NCBI GenBank assembly: GCA_021799445.1
Contig: JAJZAM010000002.1
Location: forward strand, 1 to 64,000
From: Actinomycetes bacterium
GTDB lineage: Bacteria; Actinomycetota; Acidimicrobiia; Acidimicrobiales; Palsa-688
Direction of reading: 5' to 3'
DNA length: 64,000 nucleotides
Below are positions 39,106 to 48,702 of the stretch, in pieces. The stretch's first letter is position 1, and each line of letters opens with the position of its first letter. A program made the translations under genes and the position numbers. The notes beneath the pieces are model-generated. The model was given only the letters and a program-made list of their open reading frames with translations, ran no database searches and was not told the origin of the DNA.

Positions 39106-39967
39106 CTAGGTATCCCTTCGAGTATCCAAGAGCGTTAGGCGACGATAGCACCGCTTTGTGTCCCGCGGCTCTACCAGCCCTAGCAGCTGTCGCCGACACG
39201 GCCAGCGCTTCGCGCCAAGTCGACCGGCTCGCCACTTTGGAGCGGAAGAACCTCTCGACCTCAGCGGCCTTGTCTACAAGCGCCAACTGGGCCGTCCCCT
39301 GCGCTCCCAGGCCCGGCGATGCAGGCGCTGCGAGACGATCAGCCTCACCCGTCGACGCGTCGAACTTGCGTATCGTGTCTTGCCTGGCGGCATAGAGACG
39401 GTTCTCTATCGTCTCGGCGTAGCTTTCCTGAAACGAGATGCGGGCTTGGCGGGCGGTGACGTGCCGGCGGACACCGCTCCGGTCGGTGTAGTGGCCTCCC
39501 CTCCACGATCCCTTCCTTAAATAGGAGTCGCTAGCGGCCACCATCTGCACCAGTAGCGACGGGTATAGACAGCGAAGGACCGCGACGTCGTGCTCAAATC
39601 CGTGAGCGAAAACCCGCGTGTTGTCTGAGGCTACGGTCACCCGGACGTCGTTAGGCCTGGCTACGGCCACGAAGAGTCGGACGTAGGTACGAAGCCCGAC
39701 TTTGCGCTTGGGTCCGATGTCCACAGGCTCTACTACGAGTGACTTGGGTCGTTCCTGCAACGGTGTGTAGCTTCGGGCTGCCTCAAGGTCGATCGCTGCC
39801 AGCGTCGCCAAGCGCTGCGCACCAGCCATAAAAGCCTCGGCCTCGTGAGGTGAGTCGGTGGACTCCGCCTTGCGGCACAACGCTGCGATCTTGGAAACGA
39901 GATCGGCAGAAGAAGCGCTCACGGGTACCGATATACTTTCAAGTGAGCGGCCCGTCAAGGTTGACAA
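39095..39967 (-). CDS. DUF2786 domain-containing protein
   Basis: DLVSKIAALCRKAESTDSPHEAEAFMAGAQRLATLAAIDLEAARSY; overlaps the TIGR04338-like gene by 11 nt. Confidence 0.85.
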   Translation of the reverse strand: MSTLTGRSLESISVPVSASSADLVSKIAALCRKAESTDSPHEAEAFMAGAQRLATLAAIDLEAARSYTPLQERPKSLVVEPVDIGPKRKVGLRTYVRLFVAVARPNDVRVTVASDNTRVFAHGFEHDVAVLRCLYPSLLVQMVAASDSYLRKGSWRGGHYTDRSGVRRHVTARQARISFQESYAETIENRLYAARQDTIRKFDASTGEADRLAAPASPGLGAQGTAQLALVDKAAEVERFFRSKVASRSTWREALAVSATAARAGRAAGHKAVLSSPNALGYSKGYLGAG

Positions 39968-40364
39968 CTACCGCCGCTTGGGAGCTGCGAGCCAGGATCA
40001 CCACGGCCGTCTCCCCGGCCGGGTTCTCCTCCCGGTGAGGGGTATAGGGCGGGACGAAAACATAGTCGCCAGGCTTGGGGGCCAGACGGACCTCTCTTCC
40101 GTCCTCAGCGAAAACGAAGACCGGGCTGCCTGACACGACGTATATTGCGGTTTCTGAGTCACCGTGGTGGTGGTTGGACGATGCCGTTCGTGGGGCCACT
40201 GTCGTCTCTCCCATCCAAATCCTCTGCGATCCGACCGTTCTAGCCGAGATCGCCTCACGTCGGACCATCCCCGGGGTCTGGCCCGTGTCCGACGACAAGT
40301 TTGCTGCTGGGATGTGACGCAACGGGGCGTGCCATCCACCGTCGTTCGCTTCGCTGTCCACCAT
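39939..40364 (-). CDS. Cupin domain-containing protein
   Basis: SSNHHHGDSETAIYVVSGSPVFVFAEDGREVRLAPKPGDYVFVPPYTPHREENPAGETAVVILARSSQ. Confidence 0.9.
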   Translation of the reverse strand: MVDSEANDGGWHAPLRHIPAANLSSDTGQTPGMVRREAISARTVGSQRIWMGETTVAPRTASSNHHHGDSETAIYVVSGSPVFVFAEDGREVRLAPKPGDYVFVPPYTPHREENPAGETAVVILARSSQAAVVVNLDGPLT

Positions 40365-40436
40365 GCAGGTATCCTCCGTTTCCGCTAGCCGCTCTGTGCT
40401 CTACCCACGATCGGACTGTGTTGTACCTACGATACG

Positions 40437-41441
40437 TTGAGCGCCACCACCGCCACGGTCGCTATCGTTGCGTTGGTGCGTGCAGCCTTATACGAGCGGA
40501 CAGGACCGGCCGGGGAAGTACTCCGCGTCGACGATATAGTTCGGCCGTCTCCTGGGCCGGGTGAGGTTCTGGTCAGAATCACCGCCTCGGGGGTTAACCC
40601 GACCGACGTGAAGACCCGTTCAGGTCTCACACCGAGACCGATCAGCGGTTTCCAGGTGCCGCACCAAGACGGCGCCGGAGTGATCGACGCCGTGGGCGAG
40701 GGAGTCGATCCTTCCAGGGTCGGAGAACGCGTCTGGCTGTGGATGGCAGCCGTAGGCCCGTGGGGGACAGCCGCCCAATGGTCCCTCGTACCCTCCGAGC
40801 AGGCCGTAGCGCTCGCATCCGGGTCTTCTGACGCTCTCGGAGCTTGCCTAGGTGTGCCTGCCATGACAGCCCACCACTGCCTTTTCGCCGACGGCCCCCT
40901 CGACGGCGCGTCCGTGTTGGTCGCGGGAGGCGCAGGAGCGGTCGGTCATTACGCGATCGAACTGGCACGGCGGGCCGGCGCCCGGGTAGCGGCGACTGTC
41001 AGCAGCGGAGCGAAGGCGGAGCTCGCCCGGAAAGCCGGCGCTGAAGTGGTGGTCGACTACAGAGCCCCGCAAGCCTTGGAGACGCTGCGGGATTTCGCTC
41101 CCGTAATGGACCGCATCATAGAAGTCAACCTGCCGGCCAACCTTGACGTCGACCTGCAACTATCAGGGCCAGAAACGACGGTGGTCGTGTACGCGTCGTC
41201 TGGTCAAGACCCGGTCATGCCGATCCGGCGTTGCATGGCCGCTAACGTCAGGTTCCGTTTCATGCTCCTATATGGTGTGCCACGACCGGCACTTCTAACA
41301 GCGGCGGCTGATATAGCCGACGCCGTATCCGAAGGTTATCTGTCCGAGTTGCCCCTTCACCGCTACCACCTCGACGAGATCGTGCAAGCCCACCAGGCCG
41401 TAGAAGCCGGAGTCGTCGGAAAGGTCATAGTCGAGCCGTAG
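40437..41441 (+). CDS. Zinc-type/quinone oxidoreductase family (MDR) NADPH:quinone reductase
   Basis: GEVLVRITASGVNPTDVKTRSG, PHQDGAGVIDAVGEGVDPSRVGERVWLW, ASVLVAGGAGAVGHYAIELARRAGARVAATVSS. Confidence 0.92.
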   Translation: MSATTATVAIVALVRAALYERTGPAGEVLRVDDIVRPSPGPGEVLVRITASGVNPTDVKTRSGLTPRPISGFQVPHQDGAGVIDAVGEGVDPSRVGERVWLWMAAVGPWGTAAQWSLVPSEQAVALASGSSDALGACLGVPAMTAHHCLFADGPLDGASVLVAGGAGAVGHYAIELARRAGARVAATVSSGAKAELARKAGAEVVVDYRAPQALETLRDFAPVMDRIIEVNLPANLDVDLQLSGPETTVVVYASSGQDPVMPIRRCMAANVRFRFMLLYGVPRPALLTAAADIADAVSEGYLSELPLHRYHLDEIVQAHQAVEAGVVGKVIVEP

Positions 41442-41520
41442 CTCCCGAACTCACCTCGGGCGGCCTCACCCGGTTTGAGCGGCCCTTTCGCGTGCGGGGC
41501 TCGTCCTTTAGGAGCTATAC

Positions 41521-42384
41521 ATGAGCGTGCAGATCGGCGTTATCTACCCGCAAACCGAGCTCCCCACCGACCCGGCCACCGTGCGGTCCTACGTGACCGA
41601 AGCGGAAAGCCTCGGTTACCACCACGTCGTGGCGTACGACCACGTCTTGGGGGCCGACCCTTCGGTTCATGCCGGGTGGAGCGGACCCTACGACATCGAT
41701 ACTCCCTTCCACGAGCCGTTGGTGCTGTTTGGTTTTCTTGCGGGCATCACGAGAATGGAACTTGCGCCCGGCATCGTGATAGCACCGCAACGCCAGACGG
41801 CTCTCCTAGCCAAGCAGGCCGCCGAGGTTGACGTCTTAGCCGAGGGCCGCTTTCGCCTTGGCGTCGGAACCGGCTGGAACCGGGTGGAGTACGACGCGCT
41901 CGGCCAGGACTTTCATACCAGAGGTCGAAGGCTTGAAGAACAAGTCGGTCTCCTAAGAAAGCTCTGGACCGAACGAAGCGTTAACTTCGAGGGTCACTTC
42001 GACTCCGTACGAGGAGCCGGTCTGGCCCCGCTCCCAGCCCAACGCCCCATCCCGATATGGATGGGGGCTTCCTCGCCGGCCGCGTTCGAGCGCATCGGCC
42101 GGGTAGCAGACGGCTGGTTCCCTATGATGGCGCCAGGTGATCGTCTCACCGAGGCGCTACGTCACGTCTCGGCGGGAGCCGAACGAACCGGGCGAGACCC
42201 CGCCGTGATAGGAATGGAAGGTCGCATCCCCGCGAACGGTGACGCGGCAAGGTTCGCTGACAAGTGGCGCGAGGTAGGGGCGACCCACCTGTCCGTGGAC
42301 ACGATGCGGGCCGGCCACTCGGACCTTAGCTCCCATCTGGAAGCGCTAGCGTCCACTGCGAGGAGCCTAGACTTGACCTCATAG
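41521..42384 (+). CDS. LLM class (F420-dependent-type) oxidoreductase
   Basis: MSVQIGVIYPQTELPTDPATVRSYVTEAESLGYHHVVAYDHVLG, KQAAEVDVLAEGRFRLGVGTGWNRVEYDALGQDFHTRGRRLEEQVGLLRKLW, PIWMGASSPAAFERIGRVADGWFP. Confidence 0.93.
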   Translation: MSVQIGVIYPQTELPTDPATVRSYVTEAESLGYHHVVAYDHVLGADPSVHAGWSGPYDIDTPFHEPLVLFGFLAGITRMELAPGIVIAPQRQTALLAKQAAEVDVLAEGRFRLGVGTGWNRVEYDALGQDFHTRGRRLEEQVGLLRKLWTERSVNFEGHFDSVRGAGLAPLPAQRPIPIWMGASSPAAFERIGRVADGWFPMMAPGDRLTEALRHVSAGAERTGRDPAVIGMEGRIPANGDAARFADKWREVGATHLSVDTMRAGHSDLSSHLEALASTARSLDLTS

Positions 42385-42870
42385 GTAGCAACTGTTACTG
42401 CGGGTGCTATGGTCGACTCGGCGCTTACAAGTCGGGCTTTCGGTCTCTGCATTCGGTGGGGGTAGGGCTGGAGGACGGGTTCCCTGTCATAAACCTAAGC
42501 GGTCCCTGGATCTAGGTGGCCCTAGCAGGCGACGATGTGAGAAGTGCTGACCCAGGCCCACCCGTAGGTTCCAATACGTGAGACCCTCTTCGCGTAGTTC
42601 CCCGGGCCAGTGGACTACGGGTCAGCCATCGCATTGGTATTTCGTTTCTATAGCCCTCGCAGGAGAGCTGACGACTGGTTCAACTTCGACGACCTCCTCG
42701 TCTACTGGAGGGGCAGCGGCAAAAAATAATGGCATTGGCAGGAGGACTGTCGACTCCCTCGACGCCCTGTGGTGAAGATCCGGTCGGGGCCCGGGCTTAT
42801 GCAGTCAGTGCGGCGCTCAACCGCCAACCACCGCGAGAATTGCAGATAGTCTCGACCCAAGCTCAGTGGC

Positions 42871-44223
42871 ATGTGCCACGAAGCTAGGGACTGGAGGACC
42901 GATTCAGTGAGCAGCAGCGACGAGTTACTAGGCCGTCACAGGGCAGTGATGCCGTCATGGCTAAGCCTCCTCTACGAGCATCCAATCGAACTGGTGAGCG
43001 GATCCGGGTGCTGGGTCACCGATTCCGGCGGGAACAGCTACTTGGATTTCTTCGGGGGCATCCTCACCACCATGACCGGGCACGCCGTGCCGGAGGTAGT
43101 CGACGCCATCCGGTCTCAGGCGGGTCGCATCCTCCACTCTTCCACGCTTTACCTGATTCGCCCCATGGTCGAACTGGCCGAGAAGATAGCTGCACTGTCG
43201 GGAATTCCCGACGCAAAGGTGTTCTTTGTGAATTCCGGAAGCGAAGCTAATGACACTGCGCTGATGTTGTGCTGTGTGGCACGGCGCTCCAACCAGGTTC
43301 TCGCGATGCGTAACAGCTATCATGGACGTTCCTTCGCCACGATGGCCGTAACAGGAAACGGCTCGTGGTCTTCGAGCAGCCTAAGTCCCTTCCAGGTGAG
43401 CTACCTGCGCGGCGGAGATCGCCTCCGAGGACCTTATGCGGGGCTGAGCGGCGTAGAACACTGCCGTCTCGCTGCTGAGGACCTTCGCGACACGCTCGAC
43501 ACCACAACCGCCGGCGACGTTGCCTGCCTTATCGCCGAACCTATACAAGGCGTAGGCGGGTTCGTCGTGCCACCCGACGGCTTGTTCGGCGCCCTGAAAG
43601 AGGTACTCGACGAGCGAGGAATTCTTTTCGTCTCCGACGAAGTACAAACTGGATGGGGACGCACCGGGGAGCATTTCTGGGGCTATCAAGCCCATGCGAT
43701 CACCCCAGACCTGATCACCTTCGCCAAAGGACTTGGTAATGGACTGGCGATAGGGGGAGTAGTCGGCCGGGCTGACCTGATCGATTCGGTGCACTCCAAC
43801 TCGATATCCACTTTCGGGGGTAACCCCTTGGCGGCGGCGGGTGCTCTTGCAAACCTTGATTACCTTTTGTCCCACGACCTGCAGTCAAATGCCCAGCGAG
43901 TTGGAAAGCTGATCATCGAAGGGCTCCGCTCCGAGGTAGGACACTTGCCCGCGGTCGGCGACGTAAGAGGTAAAGGATTGATGATAGGTGTCGAGCTTGT
44001 GGAGCCTTCGACTTTCAGACCCGACCCCGCAGCCGCCTCCCGGGTTGTGGATGAGGCTAGATCCCTCGGTCTTCTCATCGGCAAGGGAGGCCTTCGCTCT
44101 AACGTACTTAGGATCGCACCGCCGCTTTCGCTAAGCGACACGGATGCTAAGGATGGCACCGAACGTCTCATCGCCGCAGTGCAGGGCTCAGTCAGCAACG
44201 AGAACGCACTGGCACAGAGTTGA
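42871..44223 (+). CDS. Class-III pyridoxal-phosphate aminotransferase (aspartate aminotransferase family)
   Basis: FFVNSGSEANDTALMLC, LFVSDEVQTGWGRTGEHFWGYQAHAITPDLITFAKGLGNGLAIGGVVG; start may be the GTG at 42907. Confidence 0.94.
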   Translation: MCHEARDWRTDSVSSSDELLGRHRAVMPSWLSLLYEHPIELVSGSGCWVTDSGGNSYLDFFGGILTTMTGHAVPEVVDAIRSQAGRILHSSTLYLIRPMVELAEKIAALSGIPDAKVFFVNSGSEANDTALMLCCVARRSNQVLAMRNSYHGRSFATMAVTGNGSWSSSSLSPFQVSYLRGGDRLRGPYAGLSGVEHCRLAAEDLRDTLDTTTAGDVACLIAEPIQGVGGFVVPPDGLFGALKEVLDERGILFVSDEVQTGWGRTGEHFWGYQAHAITPDLITFAKGLGNGLAIGGVVGRADLIDSVHSNSISTFGGNPLAAAGALANLDYLLSHDLQSNAQRVGKLIIEGLRSEVGHLPAVGDVRGKGLMIGVELVEPSTFRPDPAAASRVVDEARSLGLLIGKGGLRSNVLRIAPPLSLSDTDAKDGTERLIAAVQGSVSNENALAQS

Positions 44224-44461
44224 TTCACCGGTAACGCGGTCTTGGATCCGAGTCGTGCTGCGAGAACCAACGGATTGCCACTTTGGTCGGTAGCATTGCG
44301 TATTGACAGCCGGCGGTTTGGAGGATCGACTTACGGACGGCTTCGGATCGACTCACATCTGGCCCGGAGGGCGCGGGAAGCGCCTCCGCACGCCATCCTC
44401 CAAGTGAAGCACTCCACTCTACGTGAAAACATAATAATTAGCAGAATCACACGAAATGTGC

Positions 44462-44538
44462 TGGTGGAGACGATGGGACTCGAACCCACGACCCCCTGCT
44501 TGCAAAGCAGGTGCTCTAGCCGGCTGAGCTACGTCCCC
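44462..44538 (-). tRNA. tRNA-Ala(TGC), CCA encoded
   Basis: Reverse complement GGGGACGTAGCTCAGCCGGCTAGAGCACCTGCTTTGCAAGCAGGGGGTCGTGGGTTCGAGTCCCATCGTCTCCACCA; cloverleaf arms pair. Confidence 0.97.
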
Positions 44539-44623
44539 AGGTCGGTACGGCACGTGTAGTGCCTAAAACCAGCATAGCCCACTAGTCCAACGCTGGGCTA
44601 CCGCAAGGTGCTAGGCCCTCCCT

Positions 44624-45655
44624 TTAAGCGCCAAGCGATGCGAAGAAACTCCACATCACGGACTGGGCGGAGGGAGTTGCACCTGACGCCTCCGGCCAGG
44701 TGTGGTTGTCACCCTGGTAGACGACTTCTCCGACCTGTCTACCTTCTTGGCAGCCTCCCCAAAGCGTCTCGGTCGCCACCCCCACCACCGTGGTCGTGGC
44801 CGCCTGGCTACAGCCGTCGGCGCTTCGGTAGTCAGCCACTAGCTGGTCGACGGTTGGCTCCGTGTAGCCGTTTTGGACTACGGGAGTACCTGAGATCGCC
44901 GTGCCAGGGTCAGCACTGCCGGCCATTACCAGCACCGACTCGGAGCGAACCGTCGGACAGTCCGATGTACGAGTGGCCCCGTAGACTGCGACCGCGACGA
45001 ATTCGGAGGGATCCTCGCATGCCAGCATCATTGCTAGCTTCCCTCCGTTGGAATATCCGGCGAGGTATACGGGCCCCTGGGCGGCCTCGGACTGGGATGC
45101 CTTGACGTCAGCAATGGCGGCGTTCACGAACCCAGCGTCGTTGATGCGTTCGCTTGCCGGCTTCCCACAGCACGCCCCTGCGTTCCAGTTGCCGTCCACG
45201 TACTCCGGGTAAACGAGAATCGCCGGACCCGCGACTTGCCGGAAGTCAGCTCGCGCGACCTCCACGTCAACGGTGGTGCAGCACCCACCTAGCTCGACGA
45301 CGACGGGAAGGGGGCCAGCCGAGACCACCCCGGGTGTGAACACCATGTATTGTCTTACAAGTCCATCAAAAGTTATTGTATATGTCTTGGACGACCATTC
45401 GATCTCTGACCCGCTCACAGTCGGCGCCGAGCCGATCGATGTGAACCGGCTCGGCGCCGTGGAGATACCCGCTGGAGCGCTACTAGTCGAAGTTACGTTC
45501 TGAACCGCCGAAGCGCGTGACGACGCTGCGTTAGTCAAGGTCGGATCACCCACGACGACAGCTGCGAGCACCAAAGCTCCGCCTGCCAGTAGGGCAGCAG
45601 CGCAGACTAGAGCCCGCCGGCCTCGGTGCCGCCAAGGTCTACGGCAGATGTTCAT
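44624..45655 (-). CDS. Secreted alpha/beta hydrolase of the PHB depolymerase / LpqC-like esterase type
   Basis: N-terminal signal/TM; PLPVVVELGGCCTTVDVEVARADFRQVAGPAILVYPEYVDGNWNAGACCG, VYLAGYSNGGKLAMMLACEDPSEF (GxSxG). Confidence 0.87.
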   Translation of the reverse strand: MNICRRPWRHRGRRALVCAAALLAGGALVLAAVVVGDPTLTNAASSRASAVQNVTSTSSAPAGISTAPSRFTSIGSAPTVSGSEIEWSSKTYTITFDGLVRQYMVFTPGVVSAGPLPVVVELGGCCTTVDVEVARADFRQVAGPAILVYPEYVDGNWNAGACCGKPASERINDAGFVNAAIADVKASQSEAAQGPVYLAGYSNGGKLAMMLACEDPSEFVAVAVYGATRTSDCPTVRSESVLVMAGSADPGTAISGTPVVQNGYTEPTVDQLVADYRSADGCSQAATTTVVGVATETLWGGCQEGRQVGEVVYQGDNHTWPEASGATPSAQSVMWSFFASLGA

Positions 45656-46929
45656 CCCAACACCACAGGAGCGGCGTCCCCGCTCTTCGCCGCCCCGACG
45701 GTACGCGACGCAGCCCGACTCGCGCCGAGGCGAACGTCTCGTGCCTCGCCCGGCACCGAAGCATCAAGAGCCGGTCGTTTTGCGCCGTGACGTCCGGTCA
45801 GGGCGAGGCTGAGCCTGGTCCTGCGCGCAATCGATATCCCCGCGAACGTCGCTGTGTAGAGGAACGGGACAAGTCCGAACGCGATCATGATCTCCATGAC
45901 CGGACTTGGCACCGCCGACAGGAAGCTGGACAGACCACTTGAGACTGCGACGTCAAGGACGGCGGCCAACAGCAAGGGGTGGGCAAGGTAAACCCCGAAA
46001 GACACGTCCGACGACTTCTCCAGCCAGGCAAGCCGAACGGCGGATGCCTTTTCGGTCAGCCACATTCCGAGGGCGAATTGGGACAGCGTTGCGGCTACGA
46101 CCTCGATCACGTTGGCCGGTTGGAACACGGCGCTCGCTTTGATCGGAGCGTACCCGAGAACTTCGATGTTAAAGGCGTACACACCGAGCCCGACGAACGC
46201 TGCAGCAGCCATCGACAAGCCAGCCAGGCGGTAGTGGGTCTTGATCCACGCCGACACGGCGTCGAAGTGCGCTGCGGCCGCTATACCCGCTACCACGTAG
46301 AAGCTGTAACTGAAAAGCCATGAGCTTGGATGCTCGAACCACAGACCGAGCACCGCAGGTCGCCAGCCGTACTCGGCGGCCCCAGTGAAAGCGAGCTGCA
46401 GGACTCCCGTGACGACCAAGGCAGGTGCCAAAGCCTTCGGCCAGCGCCGAAGCGCGGCCATAAGCGCTGGGAAAACGAGATAGAGCTGCATCGTCAGAAG
46501 CAGGAAGTACAAGTGGAAGTGTGCGTGGGCGTCGCTGAGATCCACAACGAAACTACCGAGCGAGCTCCAAGTAGGGTGCACTTCTCCGTCAGCTACGAAG
46601 TAGATCGCGCTCCACGTGACGTAGGGGGCCAAAATGAGCGGGTAGCGCCGCCGCCAGAACGCTCGACGCCCGAGGGGACGGCGAAGGTAGCTGTAGGTGA
46701 GCACGAACCCCGAGAGCATCAGAAAAACCGACCGGGTCACGTGGGCGAGCTGTAATACTCCGTTGGCCACGATCGACGAATCGGAGTTGGCGAAAGATGT
46801 CGAGTGCACGAGTATCACGCCGCCGATCGTGAGGAACCGGACCACGTCGATCGCCGCTAGATGGCCGCCGGCCCCGCCCTCACGTTGCGGCCCCGTGTAG
46901 CCGCGCTTTACCGAACCCACCTTGGTCAT
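45652..46929 (-). CDS. Acyltransferase 3 family membrane protein
   Basis: AIDVVRFLTIGGVILVHSTSFANSD, SVFLMLSGFVLTYSYLRRPLGRRAFWRRRYPLILAPYVTWSAIYFV, DVSFGVYLAHPLLLAAVLDVAV; ATGA overlap with the downstream hydrolase. Confidence 0.9.
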   Translation of the reverse strand: MTKVGSVKRGYTGPQREGGAGGHLAAIDVVRFLTIGGVILVHSTSFANSDSSIVANGVLQLAHVTRSVFLMLSGFVLTYSYLRRPLGRRAFWRRRYPLILAPYVTWSAIYFVADGEVHPTWSSLGSFVVDLSDAHAHFHLYFLLLTMQLYLVFPALMAALRRWPKALAPALVVTGVLQLAFTGAAEYGWRPAVLGLWFEHPSSWLFSYSFYVVAGIAAAAHFDAVSAWIKTHYRLAGLSMAAAAFVGLGVYAFNIEVLGYAPIKASAVFQPANVIEVVAATLSQFALGMWLTEKASAVRLAWLEKSSDVSFGVYLAHPLLLAAVLDVAVSSGLSSFLSAVPSPVMEIMIAFGLVPFLYTATFAGISIARRTRLSLALTGRHGAKRPALDASVPGEARDVRLGASRAASRTVGAAKSGDAAPVVLG

Positions 46930-46984
46930 GTTCAGTCGCAGACCTGAACTGCCAGTAACCTCAACCTGAGAAGTGTCTGAAAAC

Positions 46985-47035
46985 GCAAAGGGTCGGCGCC
47001 GGGGCTAGCTCCGCCCACCGGCACCGACCCTTTGC
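46985..47035 (-). terminator. Long stem-loop downstream of the crotonase gene
   Basis: GCAAAGGGTCGGCGCCGG ... CCGGCACCGACCCTTTGC (17 of 18 bp pair, 15-nt loop), 16 nt past the end of the crotonase ORF. Confidence 0.7.
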
Positions 47036-47050
47036 ATGAGCCGATTAAAC

Positions 47051-47818
47051 CTACCTACCCGACCACTGCGGCGGGCGTTTCTCGATGAAGGCTGTCAGGC
47101 CTTCCTTCATGTCCTCGCTTCGCATCGCCTCCGCCATGCCCTCGCCGGACAGACGCCAACCGGTTTCCTCATCCTCGGTCATCGCAGCGTAGATCACCCT
47201 TCGGCTTGCCCGGACGGCGACAGGAGCGTTAGCTTCGATCTGACGGGCGAATTCCATCGCAGTGGAAAGCGCCTGACCCGGATCGCAGAGCCTGTTTACC
47301 AGGCCGAAGTGGTGGGCTCTTTCAGCGTCGATAGGGTCACCGGTGAGGGCGAGCTCCATCGCTATGTTGAAGGGCACCTTTCGCGGAAGGCGGAAAAGAC
47401 CGCCACCGGCCGCTACTAGGCACCGCTTTACCTCGGGAATGCCGAAGCGTGCCGTCGTCGACGCAACTATGAGGTCGCAGGACAGGCAGATCTCGGTGCC
47501 CCCGGCTAGGGCCGGTCCGTCTACTGCGGCGATGATCGGCTTGGTCCTGGCCCGCTTGGCGATCCCGGCGAACCCTCCCCGCTCCGTACCCAGTTCGCCA
47601 GCCCGGCCGGCGTTGATCTCTTTGAGGTCTGCGCCGGCGGAGAAGACCGGGGGTACGCCGGTGAGAACTCCCAGCCACAGCGAGTCGTCGGCTTCGAGGC
47701 GGTCTATGGCCTCCTCGATACCCCTGGCTACCTCGCCGTTGACGGCGTTACGCGCTTCCGGACGGTTTATCGTGATGACGGCTACGTGGCCGTCGACGGC
47801 GTATTCGATTGTCGCCAC
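47051..47818 (-). CDS. Crotonase / enoyl-CoA hydratase
   Basis: VAVITINRPEARNAVNGEVARGIEEAIDRLEADDSLWLGVLTGVPPVFSAGADLKEINAGR, AAVDGPALAGGTEICLSCDLIVASTTARFGIPEVKR. Confidence 0.95.
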   Translation of the reverse strand: MATIEYAVDGHVAVITINRPEARNAVNGEVARGIEEAIDRLEADDSLWLGVLTGVPPVFSAGADLKEINAGRAGELGTERGGFAGIAKRARTKPIIAAVDGPALAGGTEICLSCDLIVASTTARFGIPEVKRCLVAAGGGLFRLPRKVPFNIAMELALTGDPIDAERAHHFGLVNRLCDPGQALSTAMEFARQIEANAPVAVRASRRVIYAAMTEDEETGWRLSGEGMAEAMRSEDMKEGLTAFIEKRPPQWSGR

Positions 47819-47824
47819 GGCAGG

Positions 47825-48601
47825 CTACTTGGGGCCTAGACGGGCAGCGCCGTCGATGCGGATGGTCTCGCCGTTCATGTAGCTGTTGGTAACCAGCTCA
47901 AGCGCCAGGGAGGCGAACTCGTCGGGCTTGCCGAGCCGGTCGGGGAATACCACGTCCTTCTTCAACTTCTCCTTGAAAGCCTCGGACGCCTCGCCGGAAC
48001 CGTAGATCGGCGTGTCGATCAGCCCAGGGGCGATCGTGTTAACACGGATGCCTACGACACCCAAGTCACGCGCGATGGGCAGGGTCATTCCTACGACCCC
48101 ACCCTTCGAAGCAGAGTAGGCGGCTTGACCGATTTGTCCGTCGAAGGCCGCCAGGGAGGCCGTGTTGACGATAGCTCCCCTCTCGTTGTCCGCGAGGGGT
48201 TCCGTGAGGCTCATCGCAGTCGCTGCTAGCCGGATGCAGTTGAAAGTCCCGATCAGGTTGATCTGTATGACCTTGGCGAAATAGTCGAGGTTGAAGGCCG
48301 ACTCGTACGTGCCGTCCTTGCCGATGGTCCGGCTGGCCGCCCCGATCCCAGCACAGTTGATCAGGGAGCGCAGCGGCCCGAGCTCTTTGGCAGCCTCTAC
48401 TGCGGCTATCACCTCGTCAGTTTTGGTGACGTCCGCTTTCACGAATACACCGCCCACCTCCTTGGCGAGGGCCTCTCCCTTCTCCTCTTGCATGTCGAGC
48501 ACGACGACCCGAGCCCCTCGCTGGGCGAGTCTGCGCACGGTCGCCTCACCTAACCCGGAGGCACCCCCGGTGACTATTGACGAAGTTCCTTGAATGTCCA
48601 T
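47825..48601 (-). CDS. SDR family 3-hydroxyacyl-CoA dehydrogenase (HSD17B10-like)
   Basis: [95 protein letters not shown]. Confidence 0.93.
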   Translation of the reverse strand: MDIQGTSSIVTGGASGLGEATVRRLAQRGARVVVLDMQEEKGEALAKEVGGVFVKADVTKTDEVIAAVEAAKELGPLRSLINCAGIGAASRTIGKDGTYESAFNLDYFAKVIQINLIGTFNCIRLAATAMSLTEPLADNERGAIVNTASLAAFDGQIGQAAYSASKGGVVGMTLPIARDLGVVGIRVNTIAPGLIDTPIYGSGEASEAFKEKLKKDVVFPDRLGKPDEFASLALELVTNSYMNGETIRIDGAARLGPK

Positions 48602-48702
48602 GCCCGCACGATACGCCACGGCGAACCTGGTTGTCATGTGAGAGCGTCACGTCGGGACGAACTGGCGGGAACCGAACCACCTAACCAGTAAACTCTGGGG
48701 CA

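Noticed and set aside
42578-42775. 65-aa ORF in the intergenic gap
   Set aside because: Ser/Thr-rich, short, no RBS or family features.
44242-44559. 105-aa plus-strand ORF (LVETMGLEPTTPCLQSRCSSRLSYVPR)
   Set aside because: Antisense translation of tRNA-Ala.
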